From NCBI RefSeq assembly GCF_002443255.2, contig NW_019211457.1:13444216-13508215 (forward strand): a DNA stretch of 64,000 bases, written 5' to 3'. Positions 1 to 13,106 of the stretch are shown piece after piece. The stretch's first letter is position 1; each line of letters opens with the position of its first letter. The stretch is from Varroa destructor. Its lineage: Eukaryota; Arthropoda; Arachnida; Mesostigmata; Varroidae. Made by a program: the position numbers and the translations under genes. The notes under the pieces are model-generated. The model saw nothing but the letters and a program-made list of their open reading frames with translations, did no database searches and had not been told where the DNA came from.

Positions 1-3
1 TTC

Positions 4-186
4 ATGGAAGACATTCGTATCTTGGCTGCGTCTTTGATCAATGCATTTAGAGGAGATTACGCGCACTTGAGACAAAGCCCCGCGAGACAACGTTCGATGA
101 TTGCGGCATGGCGTTTTTGTGATATTTCTCTAGCCGAACACGCGTATCTGCATAATGAAGACAAGTTTACAGAACGCCTTATATAA
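4..186 (+). pseudogene. Possible C-terminal fragment of a DDE-type (Harbinger/ISL2EU-like) transposase
   Basis: A 60-codon open frame starts at the window edge and ends in TAA. Its first part, DIRILAASLINAFRG, resembles the segment near the C-terminus of DDE_4-type transposases, where a D-[IVF]-R-I-x-x-A-L-I-N motif follows the last catalytic acid. The rest is Ala/Arg-rich and contains a further LAEHAYLHNED stretch that could match the short helical tail of those proteins. The similarity is from memory and short, and the upstream part lies outside the window, so neither catalytic residues nor terminal inverted repeats can be checked. It could also be the last exon of a domesticated gene, or a chance ORF. 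Confidence 0.3.
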
Positions 187-2063
187 GTGAAAATCAAAGA
201 TATAGATATCCCCATAAAGCTACTGCGTCTATAACTGAAAAAGACAGATCATTCGGTATTATCTAGGGTAAACTAGAACTGATGGTTCCTTAGCTTGTTG
301 CGCTGACGTTGGTTGAGCGGCGTACGTATATGGATAATAGATCTAAGCCAGATATGACACAAGACAACATCTGTAGACTGACGCCTGGATAGACAACTAA
401 ATAAAGTTTGAAATAGCTATTTTACCTAATACATTGGCTTTTGTCAGGGGTACTTAACAATATCACCAAGTAGCAGTTCCGTACTACGGGTTGAAAGAGG
501 TCTTTCGAATATTCGGTAACGGTGCTGTCTGCATTGCCGTAATGCTAAACAAATTTCATGTTGGCAGAAATTAAGACTCCAACCAAAACCCATAGTATAA
601 TTATAAGTAAGGCATCTTTAGGTGGCGCATATAGCTTCATGGCAGTAGCTGCTGACGCATCGCTTTATAACAGTTGATAATGTCAGGGATGATTCTAAAG
701 ATAATTATTTCAAAATAAGAAGACGAAAAAAAAAACACTAGCGACAGAATATTGCAGGGTGACAGAAAAATTGGTACTGAAGCTCGTGAGGATGCTTTAT
801 CTTCCTGAGTATTACAGCGCTCCCTCCATCATTTGTTATGCATCAGACCTTCAACTCTTTAGAACAAGTAATTTTTCGATAGACGTCAGCACGTCGATGT
901 ATTGTTAACGGGTTGTTACCTTTGGGGGGTTTCCTACGACATCATCCTCTGTCGAATCGTCGTCTATACCACCAACGGCAAATCTTAAAAGGCCGGCCCG
1001 CAGGCTGCTTCTACTTTCAGTGCTTGTTGAAGTTGATCCGTAGGCAGCCAGGCTAAGGCGCAAAAGTGCACCTGAGCGCACCTGATCACCGGTAGTGGCA
1101 GCGATGGTGTAGAAATTAGAGGAGACCGATGGACTCCTAGGAAAACCACAGCCGGCTTCAGACTTTGGTGCCTGCTGTAGCGGCTTTTTACCCGTGCAGT
1201 CTTTGGTGTTATAAAAACACTTCGAGCGCAACCTTTTTTTTGTTGGTGCAGGTCGCAGGTTTCGAAATCGAACGCCGGCAACCTGGTAGCCGTTGGTCGT
1301 GTACCGGTTAGAGAAAATTCTTTATGTCGATAAAGCTCGGATGACGACTCGGCTCTCTGCTGAAATAGAATCAAGAGATGTGTAAGGATAGAAGAGCGTG
1401 AAGGAGAGCCGACGCTAAGGAAATATAGGAGCTACAAAGAGACTTTGCCTTGCGGCAAGTAGACCTTCAGAAGAAAAATGGGGGCCCCTTATGAAGTAGT
1501 CTAACTCGTCCAAGGCCGTTCTCACGACCTTGCAACAGGCTTCTACGTCTCCTTCGATGAGCTTCTTGCGAAAAGTGATGACTTGCTTTTCAATGGATCT
1601 ACACAACATTTTAGATTGTCTTGGGCTCTGTTCAGTGATAGAATGGGTTCATCCCGGTCGTGTGTGAGTTTCGCACTCTAGCCAAAAACAAGTATACTTG
1701 TCTGTATGCATGTGCGTCGGTTTTTCTGTTTTTTGGTGTCCTTCTTATCGCAGTTTATCCTTCGTCGACGCTGTTGGTTGATTTGCGCTTAAGATGGGGC
1801 GTTATCGCGGAGTTACCGCTAGATCTAGACTTCGAAAATGTGTGGTGGGTCAGTGCACACATGCTTGCTGGGTAGCCCACTTTTAGGGTAGGGTTTTCAG
1901 AATGCTACTCAGTCCTATAAAAGATTATCGACAAACGTAACATGCCATGCGACTGGTTGTCGCTGGTTGCTCTTCAGACTTTTGTTTTGGTAGCAAGGTT
2001 TATTTAAAAAACGAAAAGAAAAAAAAGAACTCAGAGAGAGATAAAAAATTAAAAAAAAATAAA

Positions 2064-2068
<5 letters not shown>
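187..2068. other. Intergenic; weak ORFs only
   Basis: No gene is supported here. A GC-richer block at about 905-1380 has two overlapping minus-strand frames, 129 and 108 codons, neither resembling a known family. A 64-codon minus-strand ORF lies at 1415-1609. A plus-strand ORF at 1660-1875 has one strongly hydrophobic segment (ASVFLFFGVLLIAVYP) that could be a signal anchor. No flanking exon with matching phase was found for any of them. Confidence 0.4.

Positions 2069-2070
<2 letters not shown>

Positions 2071-2107
<37 letters not shown>
2071..2107. repeat. (AT)n microsatellite
   Basis: About 18 uninterrupted AT dinucleotides, preceded by an A-rich tract. This is one of six long TA tracts in the window. 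Confidence 0.95.
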
Positions 2108-2109
<2 letters not shown>

Positions 2110-2472
2110 ATTTAAATAAATTAAAATTATAAAGGTACGTTTTAGGAAAAATGCTTTAGTACCCATGCGGTTAAGTAACCTCCTGAGCACCGTGTAGTTG
2201 CATAGCGGACATGGACGAATTGTGCCTATTGTTTGAATGCACACACGGACCCGCACAGATGATGCGCAATTGATGGTCAGACGTTGGGACTCGGAGACCT
2301 TCTTGTTCAGCACACACCCTCTGAGGCACACATGGCCGAAGCACACCTTGTTGATATGGAGAGCTTAGAATATCTGATGTGGTGGCCTCGGACGAATATG
2401 TCTGTGTGTACAAAATTCAGATCACGTTAGAGGCTAGAGAATCGAGACCGGCGAATTTCACGCATGTCCCGC

Positions 2473-2510
2473 ATCACTTCACGAGGCCGCCAGTGGCCTC
2501 GTCAAGTGAT
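2473..2510. repeat. Inverted repeat, 16-bp arms with 6-nt loop
   Basis: Arms 2473-2488 and 2495-2510 pair at 15 of 16 positions; the one mismatch is C opposite C. The loop is GCCAGT. CGC and GCG outside the arms could extend the stem past a single-base bulge. It is GC-rich and would form a stable hairpin in either strand. No flanking gene explains it. Confidence 0.85.
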
Positions 2511-2771
2511 TGCGCTGTTGAAGCGTTTCGGAGCGAGGGTCGTGTTCTCGTTCGTCTTATACATTTCTTCTTTTCTTTTTTTAAGAAGCACCTCCCCTGC
2601 CTTCGTTGAAGGTTTTACCTTCAAGAAACACCGAGTTTATGATACAAACAACTGTTGCGATATGCGATAAAACTGGTGAATTCAGAACTGGCCTAATCGA
2701 ATTGAAGAACTGCGAGACCAAATAATGGCTAAGGGCAGGGGAAGAATTTTCGCGTCGGACGTGAATTACTA

Positions 2772-2983
2772 TTTACAGATATTTCATATTGCGGATCGTT
2801 CGCAAATGCATGCGAAGGCAGCCTGATGTTCTGAGACAACGGTGCCGAATTCGCGCTGATCTGTGTGGTAGCGAAAAAAACGATTTCGAAGAGATCGCTT
2901 CGGCTCGCCTCGTCGGGAAATTGTTCGCGGTGCAGGAGAGAAGAGTCGTGATCGAAACCTTGACTCCCACGATTGTCACATAA
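2772..2983 (+). other. Unassigned exon-like open frame
   Basis: After a good acceptor-like site (TATTTACAG, ending about 2777) the frame stays open for about 68 codons to TAA at 2981-2983. Composition looks protein-like, with many Arg, Glu and Val residues and GC-rich codons in an AT-rich neighbourhood; it ends ...VVIETLTPTIVT. I recognise no family. No upstream exon was found, so it may be a terminal exon, a decayed gene piece or chance. Confidence 0.2.
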
Positions 2984-5900
2984 TTATGGTGGTGATGGTG
3001 ATCATGACATGGGGTGATTGAAGCGTGATCGTCTCGTCTCCTTAATGGGCTTTGCTAGGATCGCAGACGCGATGCCCTATAACAGTTAAATGGCGACAGG
3101 GTTGTAGGATGATGGCTGCGGGCACGCCATATCGCCCATGTAAGATCGAAACAAATGTAACATCGATCATTACGATACAAGTTAGCGGTGACTAAAAGTA
3201 AAATGAAACACGAGATAGCTGGAATTGGACTTTAGTATAGCAACGATCAATTTGCCGTGGCCCTATAGTTGCAGATATAGACGACTTCGACGTTGGACAC
3301 TGAGTACTGTTAGACTTTGCTAGCTTATGTCCAAAGGTAGTGAGACTGTGTCCCCTCGGGATAGCAACGGAATAAGTTGTCTGCCTACTACTGAACTTAA
3401 GGCTGCTTGATGGGCAGGTTTAGTTTCGAAACTACCCATAGATACACATCGTTTGTTTCGTGCTCGGAGGAGTCAGCCGTTTGAAACAGTGTTACTTAAC
3501 TGACCGAACGTAACACTTGAAACATCTATAAGTTAATGAGAACGTAGCATTCAGAGCTATTTTCAATATGCGGAAGCGTCACAGAGAAACTGCGATATTT
3601 TTATGTGATCTTATTCTTTCTTCAGTGTCTTATTGTAATTTTAAGTTACCCTTTATAACTTTCGTTTATAAATCCCCTCTAGAAACAGCGCAATTTCGCA
3701 CTGCGCGTTTGACTGGCTCATTAAGCTTTCTTAAAAGTCCTTTTAGCATGGACAGTTTCTTTTAGAAGCACTCACTAAACTTAGAATGCGACACATATAC
3801 AAGCTCAGCGTGTGCGAAAAAACTGTCCCGGGATGTAAGTTAAAAATACTATTCGTGTTTATTCCATGCGCTCGATTATGTTCAACTTCCAACTGTGTTG
3901 AAAAGTTTGATCCGCCGTTGAAATGTTCATAAATTTCTATCCTTGTCGATGTTGGAATGGTCCACTGCGTTTGTACTATAGAAATATGAGGGGACACTGA
4001 AGCGCCTCGTGCCGAGATATCGAAAAATGTAAAATAGAATTCTGGTTACTCTAGATGACCATAATGCAATGTTGAGAAAATTTTATATCGCTATTTTCAC
4101 TAGGCTCGTAAAGCTTGTAGCTAAATAGAGAGACGTATTACGGTCCTTCAGAGCGAATCAAAAGCGTCCAAGCCCGCTGTAGCCGTTGCAGTATTATTGT
4201 TCACTCGTTACCATAAAAATCGTTCTATATCGAAACGAATAAAATACAAATATGTAAACCCAGATTGACTTCAAGGCTAAGCTTCTATTTTAATATGAAC
4301 GTATAAGTCACTCACCATGACGAGATAGCTTTACTGCATGCCCCAACACTTATACTTCAAAGTCCTTAGAAATGACTGTTGTATAAACAGGACAAGCAGA
4401 AAAAGAGTATGGCAAATTGGATTCATCTTCAATCATTTTGGTACCGCAATGACATCGTGTGTGTTACGATCACATCAGACATTTTGCCATTTTCCGACGC
4501 TACAACGGCCGTAGCACCTTCTCTGAACAATCTTAGCCCCTTCAAATTCTTAATCCATGAGACCCACTGATGAGGTTTCCCAATTGCATTTGTTAGCTTT
4601 CCTAGTTTCACGCGCATTTTTAAGCGAAACACTGCTACTCTGCGCTGTCCCTAGGAGGGTCTGCTATTCCAACAAGGCACAGTAATAATTCACTAGGTGA
4701 ATCAGTAGAAACCGACATAGAACGTCGGTGGACATAAACTTCTATGACTGGATTTCCGTCTCCGTTTCGCGACGGCTGTCTGACTCGTTCGCGCGTTAGT
4801 GCTTGACGTCACGCTTGCTGGCGGTGGTCGAGGTTGGGCGCTGTACCAATGTGCACAGGCTGCACCTGTGCACAAGTTTCCTCTGCCTTTATTATATAAG
4901 GATACATTGTGATATATCTATGATGACTGTCGACAGAAAAACGTCAAGTTGAATAGAACCTAGCATTTTAGCCCGTATTTCGTGATTGTTTCGACATAGC
5001 TGAAGGCTCTGGGATGGACTGACGATTCTAGGTTATGACGAATTTATCTCATGCACTGAAATGTTACACACGCGATGGTGACGGCATGACAATATGGTAC
5101 AACGAAATGATACTTCCAATGATAGAGGATTCTTTGTCTGTATTTGTGATAACGTCTCATGCATTCGATAGAATATGAAGAGTTTTTTTTAACTGGTATA
5201 TCGTAGGCAAAACAGTTTACTACACGCTTTCCAACAGACCGCGACGAGACAGGAATAGGTGGATTTATTTTTATAGGGCATAACGAATTTAACGTAAACT
5301 GAAAGTTCTTCGGTATAATAATACTGCAGGTGTTATGGGTGCACTTTAGGCTTAATCAGTAAATTTTACCAGTAATCGTGTTGCAGTTCATTCTATTGAG
5401 GCTCAAATGTCACCTCGACTTAAAAGCTATCATGAACTAAGCAGGCCATTGATCTCGCTGCAGGACTTGTCATCATCTGCAGTAGTTGTGAGATTTACAC
5501 GTCGAACTTTTTTTAGGTCCTCAGGTGAGAAAAATCAGAGTGTTATTGAGATGATTTGAATAAAGCGCCACCCGCAGTTTATACACCACACGAATTGTCG
5601 GAAGCAAGTCTTCAAAAACAAGATGAAAAGAAATGCAACCAATAAAAAGATCGCAAAGAGCAGCGAAAAGTACATTTTTATGAGAAGTCCCATTGAGTCT
5701 GTATGTAGATATTTGGTACGGTCTAACCCCACGTCCAATCTTTTCAACGAAGGGTGCCGCGAGCAAGGAACAAATAAACCTTAGACTAGTACGTACATAA
5801 GCCGTTAATTAATATCTTGTGCAAAATAGGAATGGTGAAAAGCCTAAACTTTTCAATTACTCCTCTTTGTAACCGGAACATGCAGAACAGCCGCAGAGCT

Positions 5901-8900
5901 CAATGGTATACTTACAGAGACCGCGCAGCTTTTGGATTTCGACTTTAAAATGGAGCGGCATCTGACTCCATCTCACTGTGTGGGATATACCACACCGTTT
6001 TGTGCGCGTCCACCCTCCCTAACTGGCCACAACTGTCATTAGTCATCATTTAGCATTGTAATAATGAAATTGCACTAAAATCATATAACATGCCTGTAGT
6101 GTACACACGTGCACCAGTTGCAAACTCGACGAAGTTTACAGCCCTCTACATGCACCTATACGATCTTGGTGCCACAGCTCCGGCTGTTATCTTGCTCATG
6201 TAATCTTAAAATCACTCAGAAGCGACTGCATGAGTCACGGTCCAGTTTCCGCTGTGCGCGATGCATACATCACCTAAAGACCCTTGAAACTGTCATACAA
6301 TACACTTTTTCAGCGTCCTTCAAGGTGGAATGTATCTCCTCCAAATGGAGTTGCCCAATTCCAGACTACTATTGCAAAATAAGAACAGGAAATAAACTTA
6401 TTTTAATTTTTTATATAATATATAAGGCAACAACGTTTCAACAACGATTGAGTACGCCTCTGAACACGGTTGTCAGCAGTAGGGAATGTGTTTTCAAAAC
6501 TACAATGTCTATGCACTATAGTGAACACCCCAATACTCGTTTCCGAGTAAAAGTTACTGTAAATTCATAGATGGTTGCAATGACGGCAATATTGCTCATC
6601 CACGCAACGGCTGCCAACAGAGTCATTTAGGCATCGACTATCACATCGTCTGTATCCGGTTCTCAGCGTGTTAAGGAAGGGAAGTTACACCGAGGTAATG
6701 ATGTTCAATAGATTCCCGTTGAATCTGTGATGCAGCTTCTTTGACTGACTGATGTCACGCGTATATAGGCGATCGGTTGATTATCTATCCCTCATGGTTT
6801 TGATCTGAAAGCAATAAGACGAAGGAAAAGATACGACGGGGAAGGATGATCACGAGGACGTCACAAGGCCTAATGCCGCTCACCCATCCTGTGCACATCG
6901 CAGAGACTCAGAATTGTTTGCAGGGAATGAGTGCTCTGCTTAGTTACCAGAATAGAAGGAAGATTGCATATTGCTCCGGATTATTAACTTACTCCGTCTT
7001 TCTCTTTAAGGCTGGCGGAAGGAACAGACTGCGCCATTAAATTGCTGTTAAAGCTAATCCTGTTACTCCTCTTAAACTATTATTGATTTCATTAGATGGG
7101 TGTATAGCAAAAATTTGACTGCCTGGGAAAACTGGCGCGTATATAGTAGTAAATATCGGAATGAAACAGCTTCGTATGCCTGTGGCTTCTATGACTACTT
7201 CACGCAGAAATTTATGTAGGCTGGCGAACTCGTAGTGTCGACATAAGCGGGCTAGCACTATTAAATCAAAACCTTTATACTCCCTACATATGCGACAGGG
7301 TTCACGATATTTGAAGTGGTCGGTTCCCATGCTTATATTGAAGTGGGGTGCCCCCCCACGTCTTCTTGCATTAGAGAAGCGTTCGGGTCCGATAATTTTC
7401 CTTTTGTATTGCACTACTTTTTTTGTTCTTGTTCAAAATCTACCTTAGCGAAACCAGCAGTACAGGAAGGCAACACTATTCATGCGGCGTGATTTGACGT
7501 GCGCTATATAAAGCAGTAAACAGTAGAATGCACGAAGCTATAAATTAGCTAGCAACAACATTTAGGATAGGACTCTGAAGGCTCGCGTTATGATGTAAAG
7601 GTTGTTTTGAATCCTTTCTTACCTTCCCTTAATCCGCCAACCTATATATGACAACTTTAAAACAAACAGCTGGGAAAACTGTTTGCAAGTTGCCGCAAAG
7701 CTCTACCTAATAATATTCTTTTACGCCCCAGCGCTCGCAAAAAGCACCCCTATAAATTTGCGAACAGCTCTAAACTTCAAGCAAGCGACGACTTTTGCCG
7801 TGCACCAAACGGTCCGTCCCCAAGGAGCCCTAGTTCCGCCCTTATATATGCACATCCCGTAGTAACACCATGCAACTTGCTCGCACATATGCTTACATAT
7901 GTACCAGCACTGCGTCAACGCTGAACTGCCCGGTAGCTAGATGGGGAGCGTACACATCGAAATGTTCCATGCCATCTGTTGAAATTTCGGTCTATCATTC
8001 GAATACCAGCGGGAACGCTTGGTGACGGCTTTGCCTTGTAGGCCTGCTAAGATGAGCCGAGCTAGCGAGAATCTCACTTGTTGCTTCGGCAATCTTTCCT
8101 TAGTGCTTCAGTTCGACTGCTTGTGGACGCGTTGTCGTGGCTGGCAATATAGGAGCGTGGTGGTGCTAAGGCCGTTGCCGTTGTCTTCGGATCGTCTTTT
8201 ACCAGTAGGCTTTCAAATGTCCTTATGCCTTCTTGACCTGTCCGTTATTCTTCATCGAGCGCTAACGACTTAGCAAAGTTCAGTAGATCAAGAACAGAAA
8301 CCCAAAAAATTCTGTGCAATGACTGTCAGCGATGGATCTGTCCTACGAAACAATTCGCGCAGATATTTTAGTTGTAGAAGTGAATATACTAAACTGAATC
8401 GCAGGAAAAAAAATGAATGACAACTGTCGATAAGATCGCCCATACGAAAGTTTATCGCCGGATCAAACAGCAACATAATCTTTTTAGCGGATTACAGGTG
8501 TAAGAACGTGATTCAGCACCTAACCTCACTACATTCCCACAATGTATTGATCTGAAACAAATTTGATGGTTTTTCTAGAGTCGGTTAGCAGAGGCATACA
8601 ATAAGGTAGACTGTCAAAATTATTGTATAAAAGATTTGGAAAAATGAACAAGAATGAGACCTAACGGTGTTCTAACAGGATCATTATTGTTAGGTTGCAC
8701 GCTAGTTAGCGAAGCACTTTGTATTGTTGTCCACCTCCATCTGGGCACAGTAAACCCGGTACATAGCACGCCGTAATCCTCTATACAGATACTGCGACCG
8801 CATCATTGGCAATTTACTCCAGTAGAAATCTAGGAGCATCCAACGTAGCTCTCCTACATTCGACACCAAACGTAAGTGATGAAAAAAATCAACCTGTACT

Positions 8901-11900
8901 TAGGGTGCTTCGAAGCGACTCGTCCCCACGTCACAAGTTGTTATTGTTTATCTCATGTTCTATATATATTTTTCCACGAGACCAACAACAGATTTTGTAG
9001 TTGTTCCTCGTCTCTTTGAAGCCAACGTGTCCATGTGCGTATCCACATGAATACATAAACAGACGCGCCTACAAACACGCATCTGTCCATGAGTATAAAA
9101 CACAGGCGCCAGCCCAGGCTCCGCAGGACAGAAACTCGTCAGTTAGGGTGTTCAAAGAAACAGCAAAAAAAACGACGCAGCTAAGAACAAGAAGAGGGCA
9201 AAAAGAAATTCTAAAAAAAAGGACGAGTCGTACATATCTTGACGGCTGCAGTCTTCTACTCTATAACAGTTCGAACAGAAATAGCTCGCCAGTTATCTGC
9301 CTGTCCAGCCACTGTATCAAAGGCGCAGGACCTGCATCGTCTACGCAGCGGGAGCCTACGCCAGACAACCTCCCCCTCTCTCGATGCGGTAGGCAACTAA
9401 AATGAAGAAAAAAGGAAAGAAGATCTGAGCGGAGAAAACTACATCGATTCGAAGAGCAAAGCTTGAAACAGCGCACGACATGCAGAAGAGCACAGGTAGC
9501 ACAACGGCTATAGGGACTTCGTCTCCGAAGAACGCTTAAGTGGTTCGCTGGTGTGTCGAGGTCATAACTGCATTGTGGAACAAATAGAAAGCTGTTAGCG
9601 AATATATGCTATGCAAACGAACGTTGTGATTGCTCAAAGAAGGATGTGCTAATACCTTTAAGTGTGTGCGTGTGTTTGTCTTTTTTATGAATTGTCGTAG
9701 GTGTTGATTTGATAAGAATGTAAAGATTAAATGGGGAAAGCAATGTAAAATACGCATGATCAAAACGTGGGTTTAGTAGTCAGTTGATTTCTGAATATAC
9801 ACCATTAATAGGAAAAATTAACCACTGAATGCTTTGGATGGAAATATGGCACATTCGTGTCCACCAGAAGCTAATCTTCCAGAAGGAAACGCAGGCATCG
9901 AAGTCTGTCCATACTAAAATATTGTTTTACATTAGGACCTTCGTTTCGGCCGCAGTTGCAGTTGTTCTGTGCAAGAGTCCATTAGAAACAAGTAGCTGCT
10001 AGAGTCAAATTTATCTCGCAATAGCATTGGTCCTAAAGTTTTGGTTTGTGAAAACTCCAGTGCGGCCCGGTTGCGCTAGTCCTTCACAAGTCTATGTACA
10101 CAGATTCAGCAATATGTCGATCACAAGCAACGTCCGCGGGTTGGCCGAGTCCGTTGTTAGCTATAATAATCTGATAGGATCAAGGGATTACGCGTGTTTT
10201 TATTGGAATAAAATCCAATTTATAAGGGATACATTTTTCGAACTTCTTTATATACGCGGTGTTGTGGTAATATTTATATGACCCGCAATGCGCAGAAGAT
10301 CAATTTTAGCTGACGGATAACCTAGAGTCTAAAGGACATTTCAGTCAAAGGGTTCGTCAAGTTCCTGGGTAGGCTGTCAGTTATAGGACCTTGTGTAGAA
10401 TTTTTTTTGTTTTTTCTGATATCAGTATTTACCTGCTTAACATTCCTAGCATTCGAGTTGTACTATGCATTCACTTAAGGTCGATGTGCCAAGATGTTCT
10501 GTCCGCTCCCAAAGAATTGCAGCTACAGACTAAACGCCTCAAAGCCAGGAACTTGAAAGCCATGGGTTTCCGACATCAAAAAGCTCGCTACTCCAAATCT
10601 CGTGTTGGCGATTCAGCTAGATTAAACGTTAGCTTCATACGAAGGCAGCTTATTTCCTTTGTTTACGTTTTAATTGGCCTGCTAGCTGAACGTTCTCAGA
10701 GATACGACAGTTCAGAGCAAGTCAAATCCAATCAAAATAGCCCAATATTTGTGTTTAATAGATCAGTCATTTCATTATGCAATTATTAATGGACAAGTTT
10801 CAACGAAACTCTTTCATACGCTTTTTTTCTACGCAGCCGACTACTTATCGACTATTACAGCCGTTTCGACAAAACAACCTTTGCTATAGCTTTCCAAAAG
10901 AAGCTTGTACAATCATCGACCAGTCGGTCTCAACATGACAGACCGCGTCTGCTAGGAGTGTTCATGATATGGGATAGCTCTATCCTTCAGACTTCTCTGG
11001 GTCTTTGAACCTAGAGCGTCTCGCCAGCCGATCACCCCTTCCCTGGTCAGTTGGAATCGTTGAAACCAGCCTTATTGGCCGGCTATGAGACTTCCCGCTG
11101 ACTGATCGGGGGTGGTCCATACGGCCGTCAAACGGATAGAGAGACAATGAATAGCCGTCGTCCCTTCGATTCCCATCTGATCATAATATAATGGTATAAG
11201 GGTATGTAAACTGCTCTTACGAGAACGATATGGCGTTGATGATCTTCGACTATGAGGTTGCCTGTTTGTTTGGCTGATTCCGTTTGTGTTAGCATAGGAC
11301 CATACGTTTGGTAATCATCGTTTGCCGTATATGTTGGTAGACGCCAATATCTATCCAAAAGTCACCACCCGGGGAAGAATTTGCGTTCATATTAGGATAG
11401 AGAGGGAAAAAGAGCATGCGCGAAAAGGAGGAAGGACTCGGCTAGTTCTGCAAGTAGGCCTGTTATAGCTGGTTGTCTTTGAGGTATGTCCGTTAGCCAT
11501 CTGTCTCGGGTTGTTGGTGCTGCTACTTCTGCTAACGACAGCGGCTTGTACGCTCGTGCGTTTCAATGGGTCCACTGAAACAGTACAACGTGACATGATG
11601 TTAGGCAGCAACGCCTGTACAAATAGATATCTGGTAGTGTTTCACTGTCTGGTCCGTTCCATCCATGAAAACAATGACATCGCGCAATTCGTTGGAGTAC
11701 CAACGCCGCCTTCTCGCATGGACTACGGCCATCGGCTGTTTGCTGTGTCGTGTTGATGGTCGATATCACCCCGTCGATATAAACTTCTGTCGATGATACT
11801 AATGTGAATGGAGCCGAATAGCAGGCGCATCGAGGACAACATAAGGTTCATGTGAGGCTTAGGCTATTTGCCAGTATCAAACGCATTATAATTCGTTTCG

Positions 11901-13066
11901 AATCAGCACAGCCATAGAACGTAACAGAGCTAGCTAATCGAACGCGATAGAAAAGACTATACATAACGAGAGCGTACATGTTGTCAAAAAGAAAAGTCGG
12001 TCGAAAGGGACATTTCAATAAATATTTGTGCATTTTTTACAGAAATAGTATAAAGGAAGTCGGATTTCGCCGTATGTCGTACCCTATCGCGCGTGCATTT
12101 GTTTATGTGAATTGACAGGAGCCATTCAAAGCTGCCATATTGTGTGTTAAATATTACGGATAGGTTTTTAGTGGTACAAGAGAACGACGAAGATCGCAGG
12201 CAGTAAAGAGAGATGAAGATGACGGCGTTCGAAGGCCATTGCAACGTCTCGCAGTAAACCATCTTCCACCAGCTTGACAACAGCGCCACGTACCGAGGGA
12301 ACCACAGCCCGCTTGTCTGTCAGGGCTGAGTACCTCAAAAGCTGTTATAATTTGCAGCATCAATTAGCTCTATGCTCGTCCCAATATATGCTGGCCGAAT
12401 CTTCGTCATGCTCATCCATCCCCATAACTAATAAACGTCAGACGCATTTAAGCCGTCAGCACACCGTTCGTATCATTATCATGTCACATATCAGTTCTCT
12501 GCCTGCATCTGGGTCATCGCTAATGTTCCCGTAACAGACGGCAGTCAGACGATAAACGCAGCTACTGATGAGGCGAGTGACCATAGACAAGCATCATTGC
12601 ATCTTCAATGCAAGCAGCAATTCCTATGACATTAATCGTTAGTAGCGATAGCTAGGACGATAGTTTAAGCCAGACAAGCCCTTCTGCACGTTGCCCATGC
12701 GAAATTGACTGGCCTAGGCTATTTGGCGAAGTGATCCATTTTACCTGGTCTACGTAGCGGTAACGATTGCGATGACTCACACAAGACAATCGAGCGGCGG
12801 CAGCGACTTCGGAGACGAGATGAGTTAAGGAGTGGCCATATTCATGAACAACTTTAGTGCCCTGTATGCGTATTGGGCACGTAGGGAACTTTTAGAGAAC
12901 TGTTAGTTGGAACGGGACGCCCTATTTTAAGTGTATTTGGGCTAGCATTCCATATCATAATAGAGATTCAACCACTTGTACGTGGTGTAGTAAGACGCTC
13001 TCTGTCAATGACTAGAATAAGTTGTACATATGCTCTGAGCAAAACCACGTTACCGTTTCACCATGT
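2984..13066. other. Intergenic; no supported gene
   Basis: Many ORFs of 60-153 codons occur on both strands, but none shows a known domain, paired splice sites of matching phase or repeated family motifs. At about 40% GC such ORFs are expected by chance. A locally GC-rich patch lies at 4750-4860 (TTCGCGACGG...GGGCGCTG). No RNA gene was recognised. Confidence 0.4.
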
Positions 13067-13106
13067 AGTTGGCTTTCGTAGTCATCATTGACTACGAAAG
13101 CCAACT
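13067..13106. repeat. Perfect 18-bp palindrome with 4-nt loop
   Basis: Arms AGTTGGCTTTCGTAGTCA (13067-13084) and its exact reverse complement (13089-13106) flank the loop TCAT. GTAG just left and CTAC just right (about 13112) could add pairing after a bulge. The perfect match and tiny loop argue for recent origin or selection. Confidence 0.95.

Noticed and set aside
6109..6570. 153-codon + ORF
   Set aside because: One of the longest frames, but its composition looks random, no domain or splice partner is visible, and such lengths are expected by chance in this much sequence.
7037..7414. 125-codon minus-strand ORF
   Set aside because: No recognisable family, and flanked by no matching exon.
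9001..9405. 134-codon + ORF
   Set aside because: Ser/Thr/Lys-rich with no domain; overlaps another ORF on the other strand. Treated as chance.
10391..10789. 132-codon + ORF
   Set aside because: No family resemblance and no supporting signals.
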